Assembly: GCA_001599755.1 (NCBI GenBank) | Contig: BCHX01000006.1 | Coordinates: forward strand, 2,777,336 to 2,841,335 | Source: Gliomastix tumulicola | Lineage: Eukaryota; Ascomycota; Sordariomycetes; Hypocreales; Bionectriaceae | DNA: 64,000 bases | Direction of reading: 5' to 3' | Position numbers and translations under genes: made by a program | Notes under the pieces: generated by a model | Databases searched by the model: none | Told to the model about the DNA's origin: nothing | What the model saw: only the letters and a program-made list of their open reading frames with translations | In this document: positions 21,979-33,009 of the stretch, piece after piece | Layout: each line of letters begins with the position of its first letter | Position numbering within the stretch: the stretch's first letter is position 1

Positions 21979-23040
21979 ATGTCAGACACCACAACGATGA
22001 CCGAGACCACGACCAGCTCACCACCCAACACGACGCTCCAACTCGAGAATGACCCCTCCTCCGCCATCACTGACATCTCCAAACTCCCGGCCGTCGATGC
22101 CCTCCGTATGCTGAGCGCGACCCTCGAGTGGCTCGTCAAAGTCACCGGCGATGTGCCCCCGACCCCTCCCCCACGCACGCCGACCGACCCGAAGATGAGC
22201 GATCTCCAGGCCGAGAAGGACATCCTTGCTAGAGCTTCCTCGCGCCCGACGACACCCAGACCGACGACGCCGAGATCGTTGCCCACGCCGGCATCGTCCT
22301 TCTCTTCGACTTCTTCGCGGCCGGGTTCGCCGTCCGCTAGCAAAAAGCACGATGAAGGGAAGAAAGCCCCCGTGGACACGACCACGCCAACTCCCACCGG
22401 CCAGAGCCGTCTACAAGCATATCGCGCCGCCATGGCCGCGCAGCTGAGATCAGCGCAGCAGCAGGCCATCGACGGCGTCAAGCTCAAGCACGAACCCCCG
22501 ACACCCCCCGAACCGACCAAAGACACGGCACCACCGACCATCATCGTCGTCGGCGCCGGGCAGCAGCCTGCCAACAGCCAGCATGGCGCCATCACGAGAA
22601 AATTCTACTCCAAGCTCGAGCCGCCCATCACCATCACCCAGTACCTCACCCGCCTGCACCAGTTCTGCCCCATGAGCACGGCCGTCTACCTCGCTACCTC
22701 GCTGTACATCCACCGGCTAGCCGTCGAGCAGCGCGCCATCCCTGTCACCCGTCGCAACGTCCACCGGCTCGTCCTCGCGGGGCTGCGCGTCGCTTCCAAG
22801 GCCCTCGAAGATCTCGCCTACCCGCACGCCAAGGTCGCCCGCGTCGGCGGCGTCAGCGAGTCCGAGCTCGCGCGTCTCGAGATCTCCTTCTGCTTCCTCG
22901 CCGGCTTCGAGCTCGTCATCGGACACGAGGGGCTCTCCCAGCACTGGGAGAGCCTGCGCGAGGGGCGTTGGCAGAACAAGGAGCAGACTCTCGAGCTGAG
23001 GTTAAAGAGGCCACCGAAGACCGTGCTCACGCCTGAGTAA
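21979..23040 (+). CDS. Pho80/Pcl-type cyclin (partner of a Pho85-like CDK)
   Basis: Intronless, 353 residues, with ATG at 21979 (CCGCCATGTCAG). The N-terminal 200 residues are low-complexity, rich in Ser, Thr and Pro (TTPRPTTPRSLPTPASSFSS). The cyclin domain spans about 200-330: FYSKLEPPITITQYLTRLHQ, CPMSTAVYLATSLYIHRLAV, VTRRNVHRLVLAGLRVASKA, then YPHAKVARVGGVSESELARL and EISFCFLAGFELVI. This matches the PHO80-like cyclin family (PF08613); the segment order and the RVGGVSESELARLE motif are diagnostic. Such cyclins bind Pho85-type kinases and control phosphate, glycogen or cell-cycle programmes. The sequence looks closer to the Pcl6/Pcl7 branch than to the phosphate-specific Pho80/PREG branch, but this is a judgement from memory of motifs. 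The Ser/Thr-Pro-rich tail may be phosphorylated. Confidence 0.87.
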   Translation: MSDTTTMTETTTSSPPNTTLQLENDPSSAITDISKLPAVDALRMLSATLEWLVKVTGDVPPTPPPRTPTDPKMSDLQAEKDILARASSRPTTPRPTTPRSLPTPASSFSSTSSRPGSPSASKKHDEGKKAPVDTTTPTPTGQSRLQAYRAAMAAQLRSAQQQAIDGVKLKHEPPTPPEPTKDTAPPTIIVVGAGQQPANSQHGAITRKFYSKLEPPITITQYLTRLHQFCPMSTAVYLATSLYIHRLAVEQRAIPVTRRNVHRLVLAGLRVASKALEDLAYPHAKVARVGGVSESELARLEISFCFLAGFELVIGHEGLSQHWESLREGRWQNKEQTLELRLKRPPKTVLTPE

Positions 23041-23799
23041 ACCCGTGACCAACACGACCAATCAGTCACGTGTCCTTTTACTTTCTTGTTTGAATCTTAT
23101 TGGGAAGGGGTTATTACATATTTCTTTTGGCGTTCTTTTTGCATTTTCCCCTATCATGATGGGTATCTTTCTTGGGAGGATTTTCCCGACGGTTTTCTTT
23201 CGCTTCTACACTCTCGGCGGGCGGTTGGCTTGGCTTGGCTTGGCTTGGTTTGGCTATTTGAGCGACGAATATACACGCGAATGAACATCTTGACGATATG
23301 AGCCTGGTCTCGTGCCTGGGCATGTATGATAGACATCACCTAGGATAGTACATGTCTGACGAATACTAGTACACATGTGTATAAGGCAGGCCTCCCTCTT
23401 CATCTTTTCATATGTAGATGCTACTAGCCGTCTGAAGTTGGGTCAGATTTTATTTCACAGAGCAATTCTCCAACGGCAGGAGCTTGAAATATGGCCCGGG
23501 CTGTGCAAGCCTGTGTAGGGCTGTGTAGATATGCCGTGTGTGAGGCGAACCGCTGTGCACACGTCGAGAGTGCTGATTGGTGTTACGCTGAGGCGCAGCT
23601 ACAGGTTTCGGTGATGGTCAGATGTAGACTGCGTGAACATAAACCCCTCCCCCCCACCACTCAAATCGACAATCCTGTCTGCTCCTCTCGAGAAAGACAT
23701 CATGAGTGTTCAAACCTGACCAATACTACTCGCCACGAGCCTTCCCGCCAAAGTCTGTCTCTGCAAGCGACGTCTGCGTCCAATTCGGCCACCACCACT
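23041..23799. other. Intergenic, probable promoter of the HET-ankyrin gene
   Basis: About 760 bp. Four GGCTT pentamers in tandem with minor variation sit near 23224-23250 (TTGGCTTGGCTTGGCTTGG). The frame of the downstream gene is open back to 23491, but that part reads as Cys-rich nonsense, so the start was placed at 23800. Confidence 0.5.
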
Positions 23800-26019
23800 A
23801 TGGCTGGCGACTTCGTGTACGAGTCTCTCGATCTTGAGCGACCATCGTTCCGTCTTTTCCAACTCTGTAAGGGCTCAGGACCCGAGTTGTCTGGATTTAT
23901 CCACCTCGCTTCGATGGACGACCGCGATAGTGTGATCTCCTACGAAGCCCTGTCTTACACCTGGGGTTCCCTCGGCATCGTCAACCAGATTGATATCCAA
24001 GGGCAGAGGCTTGGCATAACCAGTAACCTCTACCGCGCCCTCCATCGCCTGCGGCTCTCAGATGAGGACCGGATGTTGTGGGTTGATGCGATCTGCATTA
24101 ATCAGCACGACTTAAAGGAGCGAGGTCACCAGGTTCGGCGGATGGGCCAGATCTACAAGGAAGCTTGGAGAGTTCTCGCTTGGCTTGGGGAAGGGACGGA
24201 TGAGTCAAACATCATGATGGACTCATTGTCAAAGCTTCAGAAGAGATGCAGCGCTATCCCATGCAGCCAATGGGAGCTCAATGATCCCCGCTGGCAGGAG
24301 CTCTGGCGTCATACCCAAGCAGCCGTGCGAATCGACACACCCGGATTAGAACTCATGCAGAGACGGGGGTTCAGCCACATCTTCTCTCGGTCTTGGTTCA
24401 AGCGCATCTGGATTCTGCAGGAGGTGGCCAGCGCACGGAGCTGCGTAGTCCAATGCGGCGAACGATCAATCCAAGCTCGCTTCCTTGCACTTGCGCCAGT
24501 CCTTCTGGAAAGAACCGTCCATGCTCATTGCCAGGCCGTCCTCGACATCATGCCTGGGCCTTCAAGGAATAGCTCGTGGTGGTCCAAGAAGCCCGACCTC
24601 TACACACTCTTGACAAAGTTCCGGGGCGGCCAAGCAAGTGACCCGCGCGACCGAATCTATGCTCTGCTCGGGATGTCGTCGGATTGGGGCCAGTCAGGGG
24701 GCATACAACCGGACTACACCAAAACTTCCTCCGAGCTTGGAGCGGACATTTGCCGCGTCTTGTTCTTTGGCCTGATAACCCCACAGGACATTCCGCGAAT
24801 TTCGATTGGGATCGTTCTTTCAAGTCTCACACACCTCAACCTTGAAGCAACGAAGCGATATATGGTCACGTTTCAGACGGCCCCGTTGGCGGGGGCTCTT
24901 CATCTTGCGCGCCGCCATGGCAGTGTCGACGAGGAGCAAATGTGGATTTTAATCGACGATTCGCCTGCCAAGTTTTCAAAGGAAGAAGTCACGCGTCAGA
25001 GAGCACGTATGATCTTCAAAATATTGTTGTCAGCGAGTGCCTATGGGTTGAGAGGGGATCAAGAGGCATTTGACGAAGAAAAGACTCTTCCACGTGACAA
25101 CCACCTTCGCGAGGACAGTGTGGTACAGCAGCTCCAGCGTGACGCCCGTTTGGACACTGGCCAGAACAATGCAACAAATTGGATGAGTTCGTTGCCACCA
25201 CTTGATGCGCAGGACTCCAACTTTTTCGAACTACTTTGCTCGAAAGAAAACGGGGTCCAGGCGAGGGACAGTCAAGGACGGACTGCACTGTCTCACGCGG
25301 CAGCAAGGGGTTTCGGCCGTCTAGTGGGAAAGTTTCTCTCGCAAGGTTTTCATATGAACTCGCAAGACCTCGCTGGCAGATCGCCCCTATCGTTGGCCTT
25401 GATCAACGGCCATACAACGGCCGCTAAAACGCTGCTTACGTTTGGGGCTGACGCGAACCGGCAGGACAATGAGGGCATGACACCTGTCTCCCACGCGGCT
25501 TACTTCGGCCACCAGATGGCATCCTTCCTCGTTTCTCATAGAGGCCGTCTAGATCACGTCGATTCGAAGGGAATGACGCCACTTTGCCATGCAATCTGGA
25601 ACGGCCATGAAGACATTGTATGTGACATTCTCAGGGCGCATTGTGTTTCTGCAAAGATGACTCAGGGTTCGTCTATGCGGAATTCCAACACTGCGCATCC
25701 TCCCGTCAATCCTAGCTCATCGCTCATACGCCAACTACGGGCATTCTTAACAAGAGAGAAGCCGGTGGAGGCCAACACTGCGCCTCCTCTCATCGACCCT
25801 AGCTCATTGCTCATAAGTCAACTGCGGACCTTCCTAACAAGAGAGAAGCTGGCGGAGGCCACAAAGCTGTTGGACAAGGCTTTGAGGGCGGAGAAAATTG
25901 TGATTTCATTCCTGTTCTATGAGCTTGGAGTCCCGTCCTCTTTTCGCGGCTCGCACACATCGCTGTCCAACATCGTAGAAAAGGGCCGCCAGGAATTCAT
26001 GGGGTCTCTTCAGGAATAG
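23800..26019 (+). CDS. HET-domain protein with C-terminal ankyrin repeats
   Basis: Intronless, 739 residues from the ATG at 23800 (ACCACTATGGCTGGC), chosen because it directly precedes the usual HET N-terminus (FVYESLDLERPSFRLFQL). The HET domain (PF06985) spans about 45-200: VISYEALSYTWGS, RMLWVDAICINQHDLKERG and MGQIYKEAWRVLAWLGEG. The middle part holds the common RSWFKRIWILQEVASAR block and the FRGGQASDPRDRIYALLGMS block. About residues 470-610 contain four ankyrin repeats (DSQGRTALSHAAARG, LAGRSPLSLALINGH, NEGMTPVSHAAYFGH, SKGMTPLCHAIWNGH). A tandem duplication of 29 residues follows (DNA 25687-25860). HET proteins mediate heterokaryon incompatibility and programmed cell death after non-self recognition; the ankyrin array would be the sensor or regulator. 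Partner and specificity are unknown. Confidence 0.9.
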   Translation: MAGDFVYESLDLERPSFRLFQLCKGSGPELSGFIHLASMDDRDSVISYEALSYTWGSLGIVNQIDIQGQRLGITSNLYRALHRLRLSDEDRMLWVDAICINQHDLKERGHQVRRMGQIYKEAWRVLAWLGEGTDESNIMMDSLSKLQKRCSAIPCSQWELNDPRWQELWRHTQAAVRIDTPGLELMQRRGFSHIFSRSWFKRIWILQEVASARSCVVQCGERSIQARFLALAPVLLERTVHAHCQAVLDIMPGPSRNSSWWSKKPDLYTLLTKFRGGQASDPRDRIYALLGMSSDWGQSGGIQPDYTKTSSELGADICRVLFFGLITPQDIPRISIGIVLSSLTHLNLEATKRYMVTFQTAPLAGALHLARRHGSVDEEQMWILIDDSPAKFSKEEVTRQRARMIFKILLSASAYGLRGDQEAFDEEKTLPRDNHLREDSVVQQLQRDARLDTGQNNATNWMSSLPPLDAQDSNFFELLCSKENGVQARDSQGRTALSHAAARGFGRLVGKFLSQGFHMNSQDLAGRSPLSLALINGHTTAAKTLLTFGADANRQDNEGMTPVSHAAYFGHQMASFLVSHRGRLDHVDSKGMTPLCHAIWNGHEDIVCDILRAHCVSAKMTQGSSMRNSNTAHPPVNPSSSLIRQLRAFLTREKPVEANTAPPLIDPSSLLISQLRTFLTREKLAEATKLLDKALRAEKIVISFLFYELGVPSSFRGSHTSLSNIVEKGRQEFMGSLQE
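25687..25860 (+). repeat. 87-bp in-frame tandem duplication in the HET-ankyrin gene
   Basis: Two adjacent 87-bp units, 25687-25773 and 25774-25860, share 73 of 87 bases by hand count, with no gap. Each encodes 29 residues on the plan NTA-PP-(3 residues)-PSS-LI-QLR-FLTREK-EA. The unit count is therefore two and the reading frame is kept. Confidence 0.9.
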
Positions 26020-26821
26020 GGAGGTGGGAGGCCCTGGGCCGGGTCCTTAGAATAATGCTAGCGTATGAAGGCGTTATTGTGCTACCTACTATAATAACAT
26101 ACAGTGCGAGGAATACCGCAAAGCCCTTTGAGGTGGAGTGAGGAGGTCCTTGATCACAGGAAATGGGACGACAATTGGGTCATCTGGCCCTGGTAGTGGT
26201 CTATACAAGTCTTATTGGAGTGACAGTCCTGCCAAGTTGGGGATCGTTAGTATGACAGTAGTAGACAAAGCAGCTTCTATGCATCTCCCTCCGTGTATGG
26301 CTCTGCCACATATGCCACCACACGACTTAATCGATATGAAAGAGACAGATCAGTGGAACATTACTCGTGACTCTCATTGAATTCCCACAGTGATGACTGA
26401 CATAAGTCACTGCATAATTTCACCAGTATCTTGTCACCTAAACTTGTCTCAACATGAAATGCCTACTGCGCATCCGCATCCAGTGCTTTTGTGACCACCA
26501 CAAATAGGAGTAAGACATTCAAACCCCATTTCAACACCATGTCTGGGAGAAATGAAGTTTATACTATTTGAGTTCACTCAGGTATCTTGAATATGATACA
26601 AGTCCGAGGTCTCTCGAGGCTTGCCATATACCCCGTCTGAAAAGGGACTACGAAACGTCCAAATAGCATCAAGATTTTTATTCAGTTTAAGTTTAGCCCT
26701 GTCTATTTAGTAAGGTGATTGGCAATCGGGGATGGCGGAATACTCCTAGGCTTAGAAGGATGTCATGTCACACAGTTAAGGGAGACAGTGAGACTCACCA
26801 TACTTTTCTTCATCGTGCCCT
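26020..26821. other. Intergenic, no gene seen
   Basis: About 800 bp between convergent genes. It looks AT-richer than the coding regions and holds only short frames without motifs. It should include both 3' UTRs. Confidence 0.5.
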
Positions 26822-27653
26822 CTAGGTATGAATATTTGCTTGCTCAATGATACCACATAGTCTATCACTTGCTTTCCTGAGCCGGCGGAAACGACCATAG
26901 AACTCTGCTGCCTCAGCGTTCTTCCAACTTTGCCTAACCATCCCAGGAGCAGAGTCAGAGCCCGCTTTCAATGTCCTGTGGGGTGGGCTGATCTTCCCTG
27001 TTGCCGCAGCCCATTTCCAATCCGTCCCAGAGGTGAAAGAGCCGAGATCATGATACGTGGCGAGGCTGATTTCCCAATCCCCGTTTTTCCCCTTGGAGAT
27101 TGTGATGGAGGAGTCTGTCATGCAGTTCGGGCATGACGCCAGAACATCCCGACAGGCCTGGAAGCAGTCGAGCGGCCCCGGGCCCCGTCTCAACGCTGTC
27201 AAATCCATCCAGTGAGACGGGGACGAGTGAGGCTGGTGAGAGTAAGACTTGGACCAGCCAGCCTTGGACACGCGAGACTTGGTCCAGCGAGCCTCCGACA
27301 ACATGGTGCAGCAGACACGATCCCACGTCGCCTCAATGAACCCCCTCAAGGCTTTTGCGTCCCCGTCCTCGTGCCAGAACGTCGTCTGAGACACCAGCAC
27401 AAGGGCGTCGTCGATGATTCTCGCGTCCCACCTCCTGCACCACGCGGCCCCAGATTCATGGACAAAATCCAGTTGGTGGCGGAGAATATCGGGGGGTATC
27501 GATAAAACGCAGCTCGACTCGTGGGGGCAAAGGCTGCTCTTGAGGGCAAAGGCTGCTCTAGACAAGTCGTCGAGGAAGGATAAGATGGGATATACAATCT
27601 CAGGGGGGCAGGTGAGCCGGTTCCATCGAGACTAGAGACCGGGAAGATGTCAT
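26822..27653 (-). pseudogene. F-box-like protein gene with an apparent +1 frameshift
   Basis: A long minus-strand frame (26822-27595) encodes the bulk of the protein, but its 5' side has no ATG in frame. An ATG at 27653 in strong context (CGCCGCCATGACA) opens a frame that fails after 17 codons. Reading the six-G run at 27603-27608 as five G joins both frames into 276 residues: the sequence then starts MTSSRSLVSMEP and continues AHLPPEIVYPILSFLDDL, a good F-box motif (LPPEI...ILSFLDDL). The remainder (CPHESSCVLSIPPD, ESGAAWCRRWDARIID) resembles a fungal-specific region of unknown function seen behind F-boxes. F-box proteins recruit substrates to SCF ubiquitin ligases. The alternative is an upstream exon spliced to the acceptor CTCTAG at about 27635, giving RLTCPPEIV instead. 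Whether the extra base is real or a sequencing error cannot be told here. Confidence 0.6.
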
Positions 27654-27731
27654 GGCGGCGTCTAAGAAGGTGTGAAGATTGTAAGAGGTGTTTCTTTTCT
27701 CTCTTTGGGAGAATTATATGAGATGATGATA

Positions 27732-27762
27732 AATGGTGGAGGAAAGGAAAGGAAAGGAAAGA
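27732..27762 (-). promoter_or_regulatory. CT-rich tract upstream of the F-box-like gene
   Basis: The plus strand carries GGAAAGGAAAGGAAAGG-type repeats, so the sense strand of the minus gene has a TTTCC pentamer array about 80-110 nt upstream of its ATG. Such pyrimidine tracts are typical of filamentous-fungal core promoters and leaders. Confidence 0.45.
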
Positions 27763-30700
27763 AATCTGCATAAATTGAGCCTTCTGGGCGGCATTTATTA
27801 GCAAAGATGGCTGGCAAGCGAGAGGTTGGGCTGCATTAACTTTGAGAATCCAGCCACTTTGCTCTGCAACAACTTTCAAACACTTGGAAATGAACTTTAT
27901 TGTTTTCCACAGCTAAGTTAGTAGGTAGCTCCTTTTCGGATTATCTCGTCTACAATGAGCTTCGCCATCGCGGGCTGCACTGGAAGTCAGATCTCCCCAG
28001 CCCCTCTGGGTCGAACCTGCAAAGCGGTCCTGGCCCTCATTCTTGGCCAGCCTTTCCCTTCCGGTGGCGCCCAATTTTCAACACAGCGAGGTCAAAGCCG
28101 TCAAAGTCCTCATAGCCGCTGCCGCTCAACCAGCTCACGGGTTCAGGCCTTGCTTGGCGCTACCACAGACGCAGCAAGCCAGAAGGAGCGAAGAAGCAGT
28201 GAACTGTTTCCACAAATGGTCTTCACTTCTCATTACGTGCTCTATTCTAATCCATATTCCCAAAATACGACAGCACATCCTCATAGGGCGACTTGAAGTG
28301 CAGGTGGTGTCTTAAGCCATTGGCTGTGACGCCTCCAACCTGAAGCTCTGGTCGTTTGCAATGATACCGACAGAACGGTTCGTCGATCCCGGCGCGTATA
28401 TTAACTCACAGGGGCAACCATCTGGACTACGTTGGGACTGACAGATGCAACTCAACGATGCAGGGGGGGGGAGTTTCCTACCAACACGTTGACCACAGTG
28501 ACCGCCATATGGAGATGGTGGGGAAGTGTTGGTTCCCAGCGCTGAGGTTCGGCGCGTATCGTCGGTGAATTGCTGGCATCCGAGGGACGCGTGCGTGCCA
28601 AGTAGACGATGAAACAGACGCGGCTATGCTCTGCCCAGTGCTGGACGCAATATAAGCGCCGGAGCGTCTCTCTGTCTCTACAGAACATGCGGCCCGTCGC
28701 GCGGCCTCGGCGTCCCGAGAAGTAATTGGATCCTGGTGCGACCATTTACACGACCTACCCTAGAACGTCAACCAACACGGCCTCAAATTTGGTCACGCTT
28801 GTGGTTCTGCTCAACATGAGGGTGTGTGTAAGACGGATGGAAGCAGCAGCTGCATGCCCTTTACAGCTTCGTCTCCTCTTTGAAAAAATGTTTCAGTTGA
28901 CCATGAAACACTGCTAAAACACGCGCGCTGACGCTTCGCCTCGACGCATCGCATGAAGCCGTATGTGGCTGCGCTTTGACGGGTACCAGTTGCAGAGAGG
29001 CTTAGGCTGTCAGCACATGCACACACCCAAGTCGGTTTCTCCAGCGCTGTATTCCACTGATAACCTGCTGGAACATGCCATCATGCTCACCACCCGGTCT
29101 CAAAAGGGACACCAGCATGCCAAGCTCAAGGGGGAAAAAATCATTCTCGCAGAAACAGGAACCTCATCGAACCGATCGGAACTTCACGTATGACGCTCCG
29201 GATACGGGTAATACGCAACTGGAGAAATGCGCAAACCGTCCACCACCCCTCCAGGAAATGAAAGAATCTGCACAGCCAGGACCCCTCTTACGAGTCCCAT
29301 CACGGCCCCATTACTAAGAGGGAAAGGGGAGAAAAGGCAACCAAATGGCGGGTCTCCCTTGGCGGTCCGCCCACAAAGACGGGTTCTGCCTCGTAGGGCT
29401 GATTTTCCCTCTCTCTCGCTGTGTGGCTGGTGGTGGTCTGGGCCCAATTGCCAATGAGGTCAGTGGCTCAAGCAGGCCACACACAGAGGGGGAGAGTTCC
29501 AGGCTAATCTCGCTTTGACGGCGTATATGCAAGGAGGCTTGAACGATGTGGCTTGTCCCCTCCACGGGAAATTGCAGTTTCTCGGACAACGCCGAAAAGC
29601 CTGCCACCACCACTACGGACCCTACGGAATGTGGTGTGGTGTCGTTATCTTTGTTGATGATGATGATGACGATGAAGCCGGTTACGAGGCCAGGCCAATT
29701 TCCACCGATGAGCGCGATCGCGACCGAGAGGGCCACGGGGTGCAAGCATTGACTGCACACTCTGCATCCATCTGCAGCTCTCGGCGAAGGTTTCACGCCG
29801 TGACTCACAAGGGGTCTGGAAAGTGGAAAAACGGAGCACTTGATTGACAGAGAATGCTACCATCCGCATCAAGGACTGTGGGGGATAGTCACGGCAAGAA
29901 CAAGGTGAGGGCACACACACATCACCAGACGAAACAGCAGAGTCCTACTACTGCACCGTCCGTCCGCCGATTGACTGCCTGCCTGAGGGATTTGCAAGTG
30001 GAATAACCTATTACTCACCTGCCTGAGGTCTAGGCAGGCAGAGGGAGGGGGCAATGGGTGGGGGGAGAGCTGCAGCAATTGACCGCCATGAGCCAATCAC
30101 GCCCTCATGACCCCCGTTCCCACGCCCTTCTGCTTTGCTGCCATTGATCAATGCGTCCTGGCCGGTGTCGGTGCCTGCTGGATCAGGGGACGATGGCCTG
30201 TTCTGGTTCTGGGTTCTCGCTATCAGATCGAGGGGGAACGACGTTCTGGTGCCCTCCATCATGGAAAAAAGAACTGGAGATGGATGGAGCTGCCTGGTGA
30301 CATTTGACACTCGACGCCGCATGAGATAGACTATCAGTGCTGCCTATCGTCATCGGCCAGAGTCCTAGACCGCCGTTCCCCATTGTGGCCACCTACTCGT
30401 CAATTCCAACAAAGTCGTCGCCCACGACGGCAAATGCTCCTCTGCACAGAAGCCGGGCACGCCAGATTCGTGGCCTGGGTAAGTCGGCACCCGGAAGGGG
30501 GTTTGCCATTGCAAAAGCGCGCTTCGATAGCTCGGTCCACCAACAAGTTGATAGCTCCCTCCCTCCCTCTGTGCCAGGCCAGTCCGGGAAACACGGCGAC
30601 GACCGCTCGTAGCAGTCCAGCCACGATTTCCCAATCGTGATTTCAGTCAGCAGACGCCCAAAGAGGAAGGGGAGTGTGGCTGCGAGGCTTTCTCGAGGCT

Positions 30701-31527
30701 GTCCGAGGCGCAGCCGCAGCCGCCCCTGCTTGTTTCCGAGTGGCCAGTTTGACGCCACACCTCCCCCAGTGCGAGCCCGCACAGTCTCTCTCTCACTTTC
30801 AACTGAGGTTGACGGCCAGCTTGCTTGCGAATTTGTGCGGCACAGACACTGGATCCGAGGTCGGTTTCGGACTCTCATCGTGGTGGTGGTGGTGGTGTAC
30901 GCGCGCGCAGGCTTCGTAATCCCGTCCACGTAGTCCAGGACTGTGCGTCTGACCACCATCAGGCAGAGATTTCATCATCCAATACTGAGAAAAGGTGATG
31001 TCAATTGCCATTCGCCATTTTACATCCTCCAGCCGCACTCTCTCAGCCGCAGCCTCGAACAAGCCACATACATCCACGGGGTGGTGGGCTGTGCTGTGTT
31101 AGATCCCGTCATAAGCAGCAGGGGTCGGGCTTAACCATTCCCCAAACTCCCCCCATTCCCTTTCTGGGCGGTTGACCACTAAAAACCGCTGGAACTGTAG
31201 CGTACCCATCTCCCAGGCAGCACTGCCACCTTCTCCCGCTATTACAGGGAATCGCTCTCTTTGACAGGTGCGTCACGAGCCAATCTGGTGCGTCGGACAC
31301 AGCGAGCGAACTCGATGGTATGCAGAACACCGACAGCTGCGGGGTTTTGGACAGGATGGATGGGATTGATAGATAGTGTGCAGTAGTCGATCAGCGAGTG
31401 CCTGTTGCCGGTGAGTCAAACGCCCTCCCGAGACAAGACATGCCCAGAAATCCAGGATCGCCCCCCCAAAGTTGCGGTACTCCAGGTTTACCCTACCTCA
31501 CCTGCAAAACTCGAGGTATCCCACGAT

Positions 31528-31548
31528 ATGCATGCATGCATGCATGCA
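31528..31548. repeat. ATGC microsatellite
   Basis: About five perfect ATGC units in a self-complementary array in the gene-poor region. Confidence 0.85.
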
Positions 31549-32986
31549 GGTTACCCCTCCCGAAGGGGTAGGTACGTACACACAATGATGTTTTGAGTCA
31601 TCTGATAGGACTTGTCTTGTCCCATCCTTCTGCAAATGGGATGATCAGTTAGGGAGTGGTGACTCTGTAATGGTGGTGGTGGTGGACGTGGTGGCCGGTC
31701 TTGGAGAGGCCCTGAGTCCACTTCCACGCAAGCCAACCACGCTGCAAGGCCTGGACGAGACAGACCTGCGACCTTCTGGTCGTTTGACTACGCGCTCTGC
31801 ACCTCTGCCTTGGTACGCAATCACAGCTCGCCGTTTCGCGCAGAACTGTTTTTACGAAGAATGAAATTTTTTTACGAGTTCTACCTACGATAGGCTTCCA
31901 AGGCCAGAGCCAGAGGAACCACCCCCCCTTTCCAAGTTTCAAGGCAACCAACATGCAGTACGAGCGCGGCGGCAAAGAGATGATGTAGGTCCAGACGATG
32001 ATCATCCGGACACACGCCCTCGTATGCCTCGTCCGTTGAAAAGTCCGGATTTCTACTATTACTAAAGAACGGTAGATAAGATGAGCGACGGGAGAAAATT
32101 TATTCATCGCAGCGGGGAATGGGAGAAGTAGACACGGTGCATGTAGAGAAAATAGAAAAAATAGAGAAATTGCTTTGTCAACTCTCTGATCTGTCCTGCT
32201 CGGGTTGAGTTGATTACACGCGGGTGGTGGCGTTAAATGGCGCCTGTTTCCCGGATGACAGCACAGTGACATTTGCGCAGATGCGCAATACTGGCCACTG
32301 GGCGTGGACGGGTGTCGCTAGCCCTATGAAAATTGGTCCTGGGCAGTTTTGCGCAAGGGGACGTGACGGGGGGGGGTGGGCAGTGAAAGAGCAGTGCGAA
32401 CGAAAGTGTCCGAGGTTTCGAGCACTCACTGAAGGAGAGAGAGAGAGAGAGAGTCGTAGGACTCGACCAAAGCTTCCGTAAATAGACACCACATCCCTGA
32501 GAGGTGCTGGATACCCCGGTTTACCCTGCGAACTCCTGCGAAACGCGAGGTAGCCAGTACCTGTCCTGGAAGCTCAGAGTTTGCGGGCCCCCCGTCAAGC
32601 TTACAGACAGTTCCCTGCCTAATTTCTCTCTAGCTTCCAGCGAGTCCAGGTCTGTCTGTCTGCTGGTGGTGCTTGTTCTAAAATCGTCCTACACGAGAAA
32701 AGTTGACTTTTGCGCTTCCCGCGCCGTTCAAACGTTTTGTCTTGTCGATTACGAGCGGATGATGATGTCAACGGGTGGAAGCCAATAATACGCTGCGGTT
32801 TAACTCAATCGTAACAAGCAAGGGGTCAGGATGAAGCCGATGAAAGGGGAAAGCCAGTGGCCGTCTGCACCAATCGGCTGTGGCTCAGTCACTCAGCCCA
32901 GTTCGCTATTGGTGGGAGGGGGGAGCAGTAGCGTCCCCTTTCGCATCGACCGGCAGAAGCAGCCAAACCCTCCCACTCCTCCTCCT

Positions 32987-33009
32987 GCAGCAGCAGCAGC
33001 AGCAGCAGC
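32987..33009. repeat. GCA/CAG microsatellite
   Basis: About seven and a half uninterrupted GCA units. No supported gene overlaps it, so it does not appear to encode polyglutamine here. Confidence 0.85.

Noticed and set aside
23491..23799. Upstream extension of the HET-ankyrin frame
   Set aside because: The 103 extra codons are Cys-rich and unlike HET N-termini. The ATG at 23800 has better context and gives the normal start.
28005..28030. T-arm-like GGTCGAACCTGC
   Set aside because: The reverse strand has GCAGGTTCGACC, but the other half of the stem does not pair and no acceptor or D arm is present.
30393..30959. 188-codon minus-strand frame in the gene-poor region
   Set aside because: The sequence appears random (poly-Thr from a GTGGTG repeat, many Trp/Arg), with no start context and no splice partner. 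Overlapping frames on the other strand are equally long.
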